A stretch of DNA of 35,824 nt from Neobacillus citreus (GTDB lineage: Bacteria; Bacillota; Bacilli; Bacillales; Cytobacillaceae). This document shows, in pieces, positions 23,927 to 31,593 of the stretch (its first letter is position 1; each line of letters starts with the position of its first letter). The stretch spans positions 1-35,824 of the forward strand of contig NZ_JAGYPE020000039.1 of the NCBI RefSeq assembly GCF_018343545.2, written 5' to 3'. The notes below the pieces were generated by a model. It did no database searches, was not told where the DNA came from, and was given only the letters and a program-made list of their open reading frames with translations. Both the position numbers and the translations under genes were made by a program.

Positions 23927-24856
23927 GTGAAAGAATATACTAGTTTCGAAATTGACGGAAAGGAAGCTAAAAAATATATCAGTTTTGATGTTGGCGGGAC
24001 AAAAGTAAAGCATGGGCTATTGTTAGAAGATGGAACCATTCTTTCAAAGGACAGTTACGATACCCATTGCACGAACCTGGACCTATTTTTAAAAGAAATG
24101 GCAGAAACAATTAATATGTATACCCAAAATCATCAAGTGAGCGGTGTTGCCATTAGCTTACCGGGTTTTATCAATCCGCATACAGGTTACTCAGAAAGCG
24201 GGGGCGCGGTCACAGCTCTGGATCACCAGAATCTAAAAAAACTACTAAAAAAAAGAACTTCTCTGCCAATTGAAGTTGAGAATGATGGAAACTGTGTCGC
24301 GTTAGCTGAAAAAGTGAGTGGCAACGCAAAGAATTGTACCGATTTTATTTGTATGACCATTGGTACCGGTATTGGCGGCGGTATCTTTGTAAACGGGAGT
24401 CTTTTACATGGACACAGCTTTAGGGGCGGCGAAATTGGTTTTATGATTACAAGGGCAGGAAATTATGACATGGACATATTGCATTCCAATGCTTCCACTA
24501 ATGCCTTAATAAAAGCCTATAAAAAGCTAAAGGGCATTAGTGAGCACGAACATATTGAAGGAGAAAGAGTGTTTCTGGAATCCAAGAAAAATAGTTCGGT
24601 ACGAAAACTAGTTGATGAGTGGGTTCAACACATTAGTTATGGAATTTTCAATCTGGCCGCAACCTTAAACCCGCAAAAGATTTTAATTGGCGGCGGAGTA
24701 ATTGCCCAACAAGGATTGATTAGTAAAATCAATCATAAACTTGACCAGCTCCCTTGGTGGAAACGGATTAAAATACCGGTTGAGCGCTGCAAGTATCAAA
24801 ATGATGCAGGAATGATTGGCGCGATGTACAACTTTATTGAAAAACAAGGGAGGTAA
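23927..24856 (+). CDS. ROK family sugar kinase (BglK-like)
   Basis: 309-aa ROK protein. ATP-binding motif FDVGGTKVKHGLL is near residue 27; the catalytic Asp lies in VEVENDGNCVALAE, and GTGIGGGIF and GGGVIAQQGL are the other family motifs. The zinc-binding CxCGxxGC motif of most ROK kinases is absent; after GGEIGFM the sequence reads HSNASTNAL, as in zinc-free beta-glucoside kinases (BglK), and the C terminus NDAGMIGAMYNF also resembles BglK. The likely substrate is a phosphorylatable sugar or glucoside. The start is GTG at 23927 with AGGAGG upstream, and it is co-transcribed with the P-loop kinase. Confidence 0.85.
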   Translation: MKEYTSFEIDGKEAKKYISFDVGGTKVKHGLLLEDGTILSKDSYDTHCTNLDLFLKEMAETINMYTQNHQVSGVAISLPGFINPHTGYSESGGAVTALDHQNLKKLLKKRTSLPIEVENDGNCVALAEKVSGNAKNCTDFICMTIGTGIGGGIFVNGSLLHGHSFRGGEIGFMITRAGNYDMDILHSNASTNALIKAYKKLKGISEHEHIEGERVFLESKKNSSVRKLVDEWVQHISYGIFNLAATLNPQKILIGGGVIAQQGLISKINHKLDQLPWWKRIKIPVERCKYQNDAGMIGAMYNFIEKQGR

Positions 24857-24927
24857 GTTGTGAGTCAGCAGTGTTTTTAAGTAGAATCTTGCCGCGACTC
24901 ATGGTCTTCTCCCGTGCTGAGCGCATT

Positions 24928-24967
24928 GAAAAAGGGCGGCCGCTGTTTTAGCGGTCAGCCCCTTTCT
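24928..24967 (+). terminator. Terminator between the ROK kinase gene and floT (bidirectional)
   Basis: CCGCT (24940-24944) pairs with AGCGG (24950-24954), extended by GGGC and GCCC outside it, with an A-run on the left and CTTTCT on the right. Confidence 0.7.
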
Positions 24968-24968
24968 A

Positions 24969-26486
24969 TTAATCTTTCTTTTTGATTTCGTCTGTTAATT
25001 CCTCAATGCTTCTTTTCACGTTCGATTTGCCGGAATAGTTTTCAATCAGCTCTTTAAGGTCCAAGCCGCTTGATGCCTTAAGTGACTCCTGCAAGCTTGC
25101 CATCAGGTTAGTAGCATAGCCAGTGATTTTATTGGCACCGCCATTTGGGCCGGAACCGCCGCCTGTATCCACGACCGTAATTTTTTCAATATTGGACAGT
25201 GGGCTTGCCACCTGCTTCGCGTATTCTGGAAGCATTTTGATGATCATGTCGAGAATCGCAGCCTGGCCGAATTGTTCGAATGCTTCCGCGATCTTTTGCT
25301 TCGCTTCCGCTTCGGCAAGACCTTTCATGCGGATGATTTCGGCTTCAGAAAGACCCTGTGCTTTTTGCGATTCTGCTTTAGCAAGACCGTCTAAACGCAC
25401 GCGCTCAGCCTCCGCTTTCGCCATCGCTTCAATCCGGTATTTATTCGCTTCTGCATCAGCAATTTGCCGGGCTTTTTCTGCCGCAGCAGACTGTTCAATC
25501 GAATAGCGGTCGGCATCGGCTTTCTTTTTCACTTCAGAATCATATTGACGTTCACGACGAAGGATTTCTTTTTCCTCGAGTTCAATTTGCTTCTGTCTTT
25601 CAATGATTTTTACTTGCATTTCCTGTTCAGTTACGTCCTGTTTAGCCTTAGCGCTTTCAAGGTCGTAAGCCATATCGGCACGGGCCTTGGCGATGTCCTG
25701 CTCGCGGCGGAATTCCGCTGTTTTCAACTGATTGACTTTTTCAGCTTCGGCAATTTCTGTTGCCCGCTCCAGCTCTGAACGTTTCGCTTCCTTATCGGCT
25801 TCCGCCTTTTTAATGCGGGTTTCTTTTTCCGCTTCAGCTGTAGCGATATCAGCATCCCGCTTCACTTGGGCAATCCGCGGCTTACCAAGGGCCTCAAGGT
25901 AACCATTTTTATCGCGAACATCTTTAATCGTAAATGAGACAATGACAAGGCCCATTTTGGCCAGGTCCTGCGATGCCACACGCTGCACTTCCTGCGAGAA
26001 TTTATCTCGGTTTTTATAGATTTCTTCGACTGTCATCGAGCCAAGAATGGAACGCAGATGACCCTCGAGAACTTCTTTTGCCTCATTTTCTCTTTCTTCC
26101 TTCGGCTTGCCGAGGAACTGTTCAGCAGCTGTGGCTATCTCGTTGATGGAACCGCCAATTTTAATGATGGATACCCCATCAGCCATGACCGGTACGCCCT
26201 GCTCGGTATAAACCTCCGGGGTCGTTACTTCTAGTTTGCTAGATAACAAGCTTAAAGGTTCTGCCTGTTGGAAAACTGGTAAAATAAACGTACCGCCACC
26301 GCGAATGATCTTTATTTTGTTGCCCGATTCGTCGACGTGGACATTTCTGTTTCCGAGGAAACTACCGGTTACAATCAGTGCCTCATCCGGCCCGGCCGTC
26401 CGATACTTGGTAATAAATACTCCAATTAATGCAATTAAGATAAGTGCGACAATCCCAATAATTACCCATACAAAACCAAATTCCAT
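24969..26486 (-). CDS. floT: Flotillin-like protein FloT
   Basis: 505-aa membrane-associated scaffold (YuaG). The N terminus is a membrane hairpin (MEFGFVWVIIGIVALILIAL), then an SPFH/band-7 domain (about residues 30-190) and a long heptad-rich Glu-Ala coiled coil (EAEKETRIKKAEADKEAKR, KAEAERVRLDGLAKAESQK) to about residue 400. Flotillins organise functional membrane microdomains and help septation, sporulation and cell-wall enzyme organisation. AGGAGG precedes the ATG. It is 27 bp downstream of its NfeD partner, the standard Bacillus yuaF-yuaG order. In B. subtilis the pair is in the SigW regulon; no SigW promoter could be confirmed here. Confidence 0.95.
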   Translation of the reverse strand: MEFGFVWVIIGIVALILIALIGVFITKYRTAGPDEALIVTGSFLGNRNVHVDESGNKIKIIRGGGTFILPVFQQAEPLSLLSSKLEVTTPEVYTEQGVPVMADGVSIIKIGGSINEIATAAEQFLGKPKEERENEAKEVLEGHLRSILGSMTVEEIYKNRDKFSQEVQRVASQDLAKMGLVIVSFTIKDVRDKNGYLEALGKPRIAQVKRDADIATAEAEKETRIKKAEADKEAKRSELERATEIAEAEKVNQLKTAEFRREQDIAKARADMAYDLESAKAKQDVTEQEMQVKIIERQKQIELEEKEILRRERQYDSEVKKKADADRYSIEQSAAAEKARQIADAEANKYRIEAMAKAEAERVRLDGLAKAESQKAQGLSEAEIIRMKGLAEAEAKQKIAEAFEQFGQAAILDMIIKMLPEYAKQVASPLSNIEKITVVDTGGGSGPNGGANKITGYATNLMASLQESLKASSGLDLKELIENYSGKSNVKRSIEELTDEIKKKD

Positions 26487-26512
26487 GTTTTAACCTCCTC
26501 TTTCTCTCTCTT

Positions 26513-27064
26513 TTATAAAAAGCTTTCCAGTTCCTGGTGAATCGTAACTTCGAGAACCCCATTCTTCACCTGAACAATGAGCACTTTTTCACCGTTTGGT
26601 ATGGATTCCCCTTCAAAGCTTGTGGCAGGCTTGGCAATCCGGCCGCTGGCATTTTCAATGATAACCTCGCCAAAGCCGTCGGCAGGAATCGGCGTGATGA
26701 CGGTGCCAATCCGGCCTCTTAAATCAGATTCTTTATAGACAAGCGATTCCTCAGCGGAGGACAACGGTACAAGAACAAATACATTTAATAAAGTAACGAC
26801 TATAAATGCGATAACCGCTGATATTCCTAGTATCAATAGATAATGAAGGGCCGACAGCCTTTCAAATAGGTAACCGCTTGCAGACAGGACCGTGACAAAA
26901 GCAAAGACAAGGACAGGGTTGAGAAAGTGCAGTCCGCCGTCGCCCGTGTCAAAATGAAACACATCCGCAAACAACACATATAAAACAGTTAATACTCCAG
27001 AAATGATGAGACCGTACAAATAAATCGTGGCTAATGGCAAGCCGAAAAGTTCCATGTGCATCAT
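26513..27064 (-). CDS. yuaF: NfeD family membrane protein, flotillin partner
   Basis: 183-aa protein with three or four membrane segments (LATIYLYGLIISGVLTVLYV, LNPVLVFAFVTVLSASGYLF, YLLILGISAVIAFIVVTLL) and a C-terminal soluble OB-fold domain of the NfeD type (YKESDLRGRIGTVITPI, GFGEVIIEN, NGEKVLIVQVKNGVLEV). It lies directly upstream of floT, and NfeD proteins accompany SPFH proteins. Three close in-frame ATGs (27064, 27061, 27055) fall after GAAGGAAAAGG; the last, giving MELFGLPL, has good spacing too, so the start is uncertain by a few residues. Confidence 0.9.
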   Translation of the reverse strand: MMHMELFGLPLATIYLYGLIISGVLTVLYVLFADVFHFDTGDGGLHFLNPVLVFAFVTVLSASGYLFERLSALHYLLILGISAVIAFIVVTLLNVFVLVPLSSAEESLVYKESDLRGRIGTVITPIPADGFGEVIIENASGRIAKPATSFEGESIPNGEKVLIVQVKNGVLEVTIHQELESFL

Positions 27065-27240
27065 CCTTTTCCTTCATAGTGAGTTGTATACACAAAGGAA
27101 AGTTTGTTTTCATTTGAGCATAGGACATCCGTCCCTTCCCTCTATCATATGTATAGTCAATAATACGGATAAAAAAGGGAAAAGTTTCACTTTTTGGGGA
27201 TTATTTATGAAATTTTTCACAAAAATCTTTCGGGAGTTTT

Positions 27241-27376
27241 TAGCGACAGTTAAAATGGTTTATGCGACAGTAAGAGCGGCCTATACGACAGTAAAACTGG
27301 GTTATCCGACAGTGAATCTGTTTAAAGACAGTAAGTACGGGCTATCCGACAGTTAACCAGGTTTATACGACAGTAA
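27241..27376 (+). repeat. 21-bp phased repeat array D (7 units, different core)
   Basis: Seven copies of a core near TATNCGACAGTAA. The G of GACAGT falls at 27245, 27266, 27287, 27308, 27327, 27348 and 27369: steps of 21, 21, 21, 19, 21, 21. The 8-bp spacers are not conserved. Unlike A, C and E the core ends in GACAGTAA, but its TATCCG portion (27303, 27343) resembles array B. The fifth unit (AAGACAG) is the most diverged and follows the 19-bp step. It sits between the cystine-transporter terminator and the NfeD gene leader, a 367-bp gap that holds nothing else recognisable. Confidence 0.88.
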
Positions 27377-27404
27377 GAACAGACCAATTCAACCGCACAA
27401 CAAA

Positions 27405-27433
27405 AAGTGCCCCAGCCCTCGGCTGAAGCACTT
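27405..27433 (-). terminator. Terminator of the tcy operon
   Basis: AAGTGC (27405-27410) pairs with GCACTT (27428-27433), with an inner CAGCC/GGCTG stem and CTC loop. On the minus strand it is followed by TTTTTG and overlaps the tcyC stop codon. Confidence 0.8.
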
Positions 27434-28166
27434 ATTGAATCATATTCAAAAATTTCCTAGTTCGTTCCTCTTTCGGGTTGATGAAGATTTCTTCCGGCTT
27501 GTTTCGCTCGACAACAACGCCGCCATCCATGAAGATGACTTCGTCTGCTGCCTCACGGGCAAAACGCATTTCGTGGGTAACGACAATCATCGTCATCCCT
27601 TCTTGGGCAAGGTCCTTCATGACCCTTAACACCTCACCGACTAGCTCAGGGTCGAGCGCTGATGTCGGCTCATCAAATAACATTACCTCCGGCTCCATTG
27701 CCAAGGCCCGGGCAATTCCGACCCGTTGCTGCTGGCCGCCCGATAGCTGTGAAGGAAAGTAGTCCATTTTATCGCCGAGGCCAACTTTTTGAAGCAGGGC
27801 AGCCGCCTTCTCGCGTGCTTTTGATTTCTCCATCCCCTTCACCACTACCGGCCCCTCCATGACATTTTCAAGAGCCGTTCTATGCGGGAAGAGATTATAG
27901 TTTTGAAACACCATTCCAGTCAAGCGGCGAAACACGGCGATGCTTTTTTTCGGAACGTTTTTTGAAAAATCAAGACTGTTGCCTTCAATAGAAATGATAC
28001 CTTTTGTAGGAATCTCAAGTACGTTCAGGCAGCGAAGCATTGTCGTTTTTCCCGATCCAGATGGACCGATCACAACCACAACCTTCCCTTTCCCTACCTC
28101 AAGATCTATTCCCTTTAGTACTTCTAATTGATCGAATTGCTTGTGTAAGCCTTTAATTGAAATCAT
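27432..28166 (-). CDS. tcyC: Amino-acid (cystine-type) ABC transporter ATP-binding protein
   Basis: 244-aa ATPase of the polar amino acid uptake family. Walker [10 protein letters not shown] is at about residues 34-42, signature [15 protein letters not shown], Walker [15 protein letters not shown], and H-loop [12 protein letters not shown]. The start at 28166 ([11 protein letters not shown]) follows AAAGGGAG; the longer reading from 28211 has no such site. It is the last gene of a transporter whose permease and binding protein lie upstream on the same strand, but a 270-bp gap with repeat array E separates it from the permease. Cystine as substrate is suggested by the similarity of the permease and binding protein to TcyB and TcyA. 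Confidence 0.85.
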   Translation of the reverse strand: MISIKGLHKQFDQLEVLKGIDLEVGKGKVVVVIGPSGSGKTTMLRCLNVLEIPTKGIISIEGNSLDFSKNVPKKSIAVFRRLTGMVFQNYNLFPHRTALENVMEGPVVVKGMEKSKAREKAAALLQKVGLGDKMDYFPSQLSGGQQQRVGIARALAMEPEVMLFDEPTSALDPELVGEVLRVMKDLAQEGMTMIVVTHEMRFAREAADEVIFMDGGVVVERNKPEEIFINPKEERTRKFLNMIQ

Positions 28167-28220
28167 TGGAAATCTCCCTTTTTCAATCGGGTTTTTTCTA
28201 AAAAAGGTCATTAAAAATCG

Positions 28221-28317
28221 ATTCGCTGATAGAATAGCTCAATTCGCCGATAGAACGGTGAAATTCGCTGATAGAACGGCCAAATTCGCTGATAGACCCT
28301 TGAAATTCGCTGATAGA
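28221..28317 (-). repeat. 21-bp phased repeat array E (5 units)
   Basis: Cores ATTCGCTGATAGA (four copies) and ATTCGCCGATAGA (second copy) start at 28221, 28242, 28263, 28284 and 28305, all exactly 21 bp apart. They are the reverse complement of the array A core, with G or A at one position. The array lies inside the tcyBC gap, so a read-through transcript would carry it upstream of the ATPase gene. The remaining sequence up to the permease stop is AT-rich and shows no other element. Confidence 0.92.
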
Positions 28318-28436
28318 ATCTTATCGAATGTAAAAAATCCAAAACGAAACCCTTTTTAGGTAATAAAATTTACATATTTGAACCCTTTTGTTATTGATTC
28401 TACGCAAAATTCACCATATTTTAGAGAAAAGTTTCA

Positions 28437-29132
28437 TCACACATACCGATCCAGCCGCTTTTCCATATATTGCTGAAGCACAGACAAGAAAAAGCAAATA
28501 ACCCAATAAATAAGAGCGGCTTCGGTATAGACCAACAGAAATTCATAGTTCCGGGAGGCGATTTCCTGGGCGCGGCGGAACATTTCCGTTACAAGCACCA
28601 GCGAGGCGAGTGAAGTATCCTTAACAAGACTAATAAATGAATTTGATAATGGCGGTACCGATACTCTCGCAGCCTGCGGCAAAATGATTCTTTTTAAAGC
28701 TTGCGCGTAGGTCATGCCAATGGAATAGCCGGCCTCCCACTGGCCTTTTGGGATTGAAAGAATCGCTGCGCGGATAATTTCCGATGCATACGCCCCAATG
28801 CTCAGCGAAAAGCCAATGACAGCAGATAGAAACGGATCAAGTGTAATTCCGACGTTCGGCAGCCCATAAAAGATGATAAATAATTGCACTAACAGAGGCG
28901 TACCGCGGATGGCGGATACATAAACTCCGGCAATCCCCCGCAATACTTTCCCCTGCGAAATTCGGGCAAGGGCTGTCAATACAGCTAAAATGATCCCGAC
29001 AATAAACGAAATAATGGTTAAGGGAATGGTGTTCATAATTGCACCCTCCAGCATGGGCTGGAGGGAGGTTTTAGCGATATCCATTAACCTGGCCGTTCGT
29101 TCCGGGTCAGCGAAAATACTATTTAAGTACAT
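28437..29132 (-). CDS. tcyB: Amino-acid (cystine-type) ABC transporter permease
   Basis: 231-aa membrane protein of the HisM/GlnP family. The conserved segment [19 protein letters not shown], the EAA loop [20 protein letters not shown] and the [20 protein letters not shown] motif are clear. The N-terminal sequence [20 protein letters not shown] resembles TcyB of Bacillus. Its start lies inside the binding-protein gene (14-bp overlap), so translation is coupled. It forms the channel with TcyC as ATPase. Cystine specificity is by similarity, not shown. Confidence 0.85.
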   Translation of the reverse strand: MYLNSIFADPERTARLMDIAKTSLQPMLEGAIMNTIPLTIISFIVGIILAVLTALARISQGKVLRGIAGVYVSAIRGTPLLVQLFIIFYGLPNVGITLDPFLSAVIGFSLSIGAYASEIIRAAILSIPKGQWEAGYSIGMTYAQALKRIILPQAARVSVPPLSNSFISLVKDTSLASLVLVTEMFRRAQEIASRNYEFLLVYTEAALIYWVICFFLSVLQQYMEKRLDRYV

Positions 29133-29949
29133 CTACACCAAACCATTTCTCAGAGATTTTTTTGTAGGTGCCGTCATCGACCATGTCTTTTAAGGCCTTG
29201 TTCACGGAATCAACAAGCGTGTCGCTTTTCTTACGGAACATAAAACCGCTTGATGACGCATCTTCACCGGTAGCCACAATTTTAATCGGTGCATCTGGCT
29301 TTTGTTTCGTATAATCCAAATAAGCAATTTTATCATTAATTGTTACATCGACGCGATTTTGCGCAAGCAGCTCTACTGCCTGCTGGAAGCCATCCACACC
29401 AACAAGATTTGCGCCGTACTTTTTCGCCATATCGCCATAGTTGCTTGTCAATGATTGTGCAGAATTTAATCCTTTAATATCCTCAAATGATTTAACCTTT
29501 GTATTACTCTTGTTGGTAACTAGAACAGCAGCAGAAGTAATATATGGGTCTGAGAAATCGTATTTTTCCTGTCGGTCAGGACGGATTCCTACCTCGTTGG
29601 CAATCATATCAAAACGCTTTGCATCAAGGCCGGCAAACATGGCATCCCACTGGGTTTCCTTGAATTCTGCCTTTACTCCAATACGCTTGGCAACCTCTTC
29701 GGCGAGATCCACATCAAATCCGGTTAAATTGCCGTTTGTATCATGGAAGGTGAATGGTGGGTATGTCCCTTCTGTTCCGATTAAAATTTTTCCGTCATCC
29801 TTAACCTTGGCTAATAAATCATTTTCCGTTTTCTCTGCCGTTTTATTGTCCGTCTTTTTATTTTTATCGGCCTTGTCATCCTTGCCGCAGGCTGCCAATA
29901 CAAGCATGAAGCTCAACAGCAAGGCGAAAATGATGGATATTTTTTTCAT
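29119..29949 (-). CDS. tcyA: Amino-acid (cystine-type) ABC transporter substrate-binding lipoprotein
   Basis: 276-aa lipoprotein: signal peptide with LAAC lipobox (Cys21), Lys/Asp/Thr linker, then a class II amino acid-binding fold ([69 protein letters not shown]). The run [21 protein letters not shown] is close to TcyA-type cystine-binding proteins. A strong AGGAGGT precedes the ATG. First gene of the tcyABC-like operon, separated from the next operon upstream by a perfect terminator. Confidence 0.85.
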   Translation of the reverse strand: MKKISIIFALLLSFMLVLAACGKDDKADKNKKTDNKTAEKTENDLLAKVKDDGKILIGTEGTYPPFTFHDTNGNLTGFDVDLAEEVAKRIGVKAEFKETQWDAMFAGLDAKRFDMIANEVGIRPDRQEKYDFSDPYITSAAVLVTNKSNTKVKSFEDIKGLNSAQSLTSNYGDMAKKYGANLVGVDGFQQAVELLAQNRVDVTINDKIAYLDYTKQKPDAPIKIVATGEDASSSGFMFRKKSDTLVDSVNKALKDMVDDGTYKKISEKWFGVDVLK

Positions 29950-30027
29950 GATGGTTACCTCCTAAGTTTGAGTTTTGCTAATCCCACAAAAGTGATGGGT
30001 TTATTTTGCCCTTTTATAAAAATTAAA

Positions 30028-30054
30028 AACCTATCAGAATGGTTCTGATAGGTT
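30028..30054 (-). terminator. Terminator of the MASE3-PAS gene
   Basis: A perfect 12-bp stem, AACCTATCAGAA against TTCTGATAGGTT, with a 3-base loop. On the minus strand TTTTTAATTTTT follows. Confidence 0.88.
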
Positions 30055-30062
30055 AAAATTTC

Positions 30063-31232
30063 TTATATAATGGCGTTCAGTTTGGAGGTAGGCTCTTGAT
30101 ACATTCCGGTTACATCCACGATTGTACCGAGAATGACATCTTGATCGTTCTCCACAAATGGTTTAATGGAAAATAACAATACCTTATCATTTAGGTCTAT
30201 TTCAAAAGTACGCTCCTCTTGCCTGTTTATACACAAGCGACAGTAATCACTAAGAATACCTTGAGAATCCGGAAAAACATTAGCTAGCGGCTGCCCCAGT
30301 AGCTTTTTCTGATCATGGCCCAAATGTTCAGTCATATTTCCTTCTCCATAAGTTAGAATAAATTCACTCTCGCTTTTTATTGCTTTAAAAACAAAGCCAG
30401 GCAACTGCGGGATAATCGTTTGTTCCTTTTGGTTCTCGAGCTCCTGTTCACTGCTGATAAAATAAAAACCTCTCAATATATAGTAAAATCCAATCGTTTT
30501 GAATAAATGACCAGTAAAATTGTCTAAATCAAAGACACTCTGATAGACGGTAAAAATTAAGCTTGTTAGCAATAGATATATAAGTGCCAAGGCGATTGCC
30601 AGTTTCGCTTCGCTTTTCTCCAAATAATATTGATACAAGGTAATAATGAGTGAAACAAACTGTACGAAGCTGACAAAATACTCAAAGCCATTTTTCAACG
30701 GTGTTGTTCCTTTTCCTTCAATCACTAGCAGCGGAAGGTTTTTTTCGAAAAAAATAAAGATGAAACTAATGATCAAAACTAAGGTTGTGGCAAAGATAAA
30801 CATTGGCCATCGATAGTCTTTGTTTAATGTTCGATCAGGAAGAAGAAGGATTAAAAAAATAAACAACGCTTGAAAAACCCTTGCCGACACCCAAAACCAG
30901 GTAGCTTTTGCAACAGAGCTTTCGGTAAAGAAAAAAGGCATACCCTTAAAGGACAAGGTATGGATTGTATCTAGTGCCCCCACGATAAAAAAAGTAAAGG
31001 CAAGCAGCAGCATCCTTCTCGACCGAGTTTTCCCATAGGTTTTTATAGCATTCAGGAAGATGGCCGCAGATATGGAGATGCTGAAAACCTCTAAGATGAA
31101 ATGGAAGCCAACGTAGTTTTCCGGATTATACAGGGTTATGATTTTCTGCTGAAATAAATGAATGGCTAACAGCAGGATGATCGCAATGGTTGAATAAACT
31201 AGAAATTTACCCTCCGTTAAATGGGATCTCAT
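30063..31232 (-). CDS. MASE3-PAS membrane sensor lacking an output domain
   Basis: 389-aa protein. Residues 10-260 form seven or eight membrane helices of the MASE3 sensory type (YVGFHFILEVFSISISAAIF, GALDTIHTLSFKGMPFF, WFWVSARVFQALFIFL). Residues about 275-385 form a PAS-like domain (EFILTYGEGNMTEHLG, FPDSQGILSDYC, GTIVDVTGMYQE). No kinase, GGDEF, EAL or methyl-accepting domain follows, and the gene ends cleanly before its terminator. A CRLC cysteine pair lies in the PAS region. It diverges from the Spo0A paralogue 361 bp away, so it could signal to that regulator or to a sensor kinase elsewhere; this is inference. Confidence 0.75.
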   Translation of the reverse strand: MRSHLTEGKFLVYSTIAIILLLAIHLFQQKIITLYNPENYVGFHFILEVFSISISAAIFLNAIKTYGKTRSRRMLLLAFTFFIVGALDTIHTLSFKGMPFFFTESSVAKATWFWVSARVFQALFIFLILLLPDRTLNKDYRWPMFIFATTLVLIISFIFIFFEKNLPLLVIEGKGTTPLKNGFEYFVSFVQFVSLIITLYQYYLEKSEAKLAIALALIYLLLTSLIFTVYQSVFDLDNFTGHLFKTIGFYYILRGFYFISSEQELENQKEQTIIPQLPGFVFKAIKSESEFILTYGEGNMTEHLGHDQKKLLGQPLANVFPDSQGILSDYCRLCINRQEERTFEIDLNDKVLLFSIKPFVENDQDVILGTIVDVTGMYQEPTSKLNAII

Positions 31233-31259
31233 TTAGGTACACCTCCCCGTTATGATTTT

Positions 31260-31265
31260 ATTATA
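31260..31265 (-). promoter_or_regulatory. Possible -10 of the MASE3-PAS gene
   Basis: A perfect TATAAT on the minus strand, 27 bp before the start codon. No good -35 is seen at 16 to 18 bp, so this is tentative. Confidence 0.3.
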
Positions 31266-31455
31266 AAACGGGAACTGCCCCTTACAGCATCTGTAATTGT
31301 TGCATTTTTATGACTATTTAGCAATCGCTTTCAACATAGTACTTATGTAGTAAAGGTTCCGTCCTTCTATAATATCTTTGGATTAGACATTAATAACGAA
31401 ATTGAAAAGTACAGTCTAGTTCAATAGCCTTTTATTTTTACAATAAAGCTAAAAG

Positions 31456-31462
31456 TTCGACA
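31456..31462 (-). promoter_or_regulatory. 0A box upstream of the Spo0A paralogue
   Basis: TTCGACA is the reverse complement of TGTCGAA, the 7-bp core of the Spo0A-binding 0A box, here a full match. It lies 131 bp before the paralogue's start in the divergent gap. Such a 7-mer is expected a few times by chance in a window of this size (others occur inside coding regions), so function needs testing. Confidence 0.45.
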
Positions 31463-31593
31463 GGAACAAACAAATACCATAGGGGTTTTATATAAATACT
31501 AAGTTTTTTGTTGGAAAATATTACTTGTCACCTAACGAAATTTATCGAAAAATACTTAGTAGTGGGATTTTTTTAGGAAGGAATTGGTTAAAC

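Noticed and set aside
27065..27160. SigW promoter for the NfeD-floT operon (TGAAAAC and TGTATA)
   Set aside because: The spacing is 13 to 14 bp rather than about 16 bp, and the -10 deviates. Not convincing.
31320..31333. Catabolite-response (cre)-like sequence upstream of the MASE3-PAS gene
   Set aside because: Two mismatches to the consensus TGWAANCGNTNWCA, and no carbon link to the gene.
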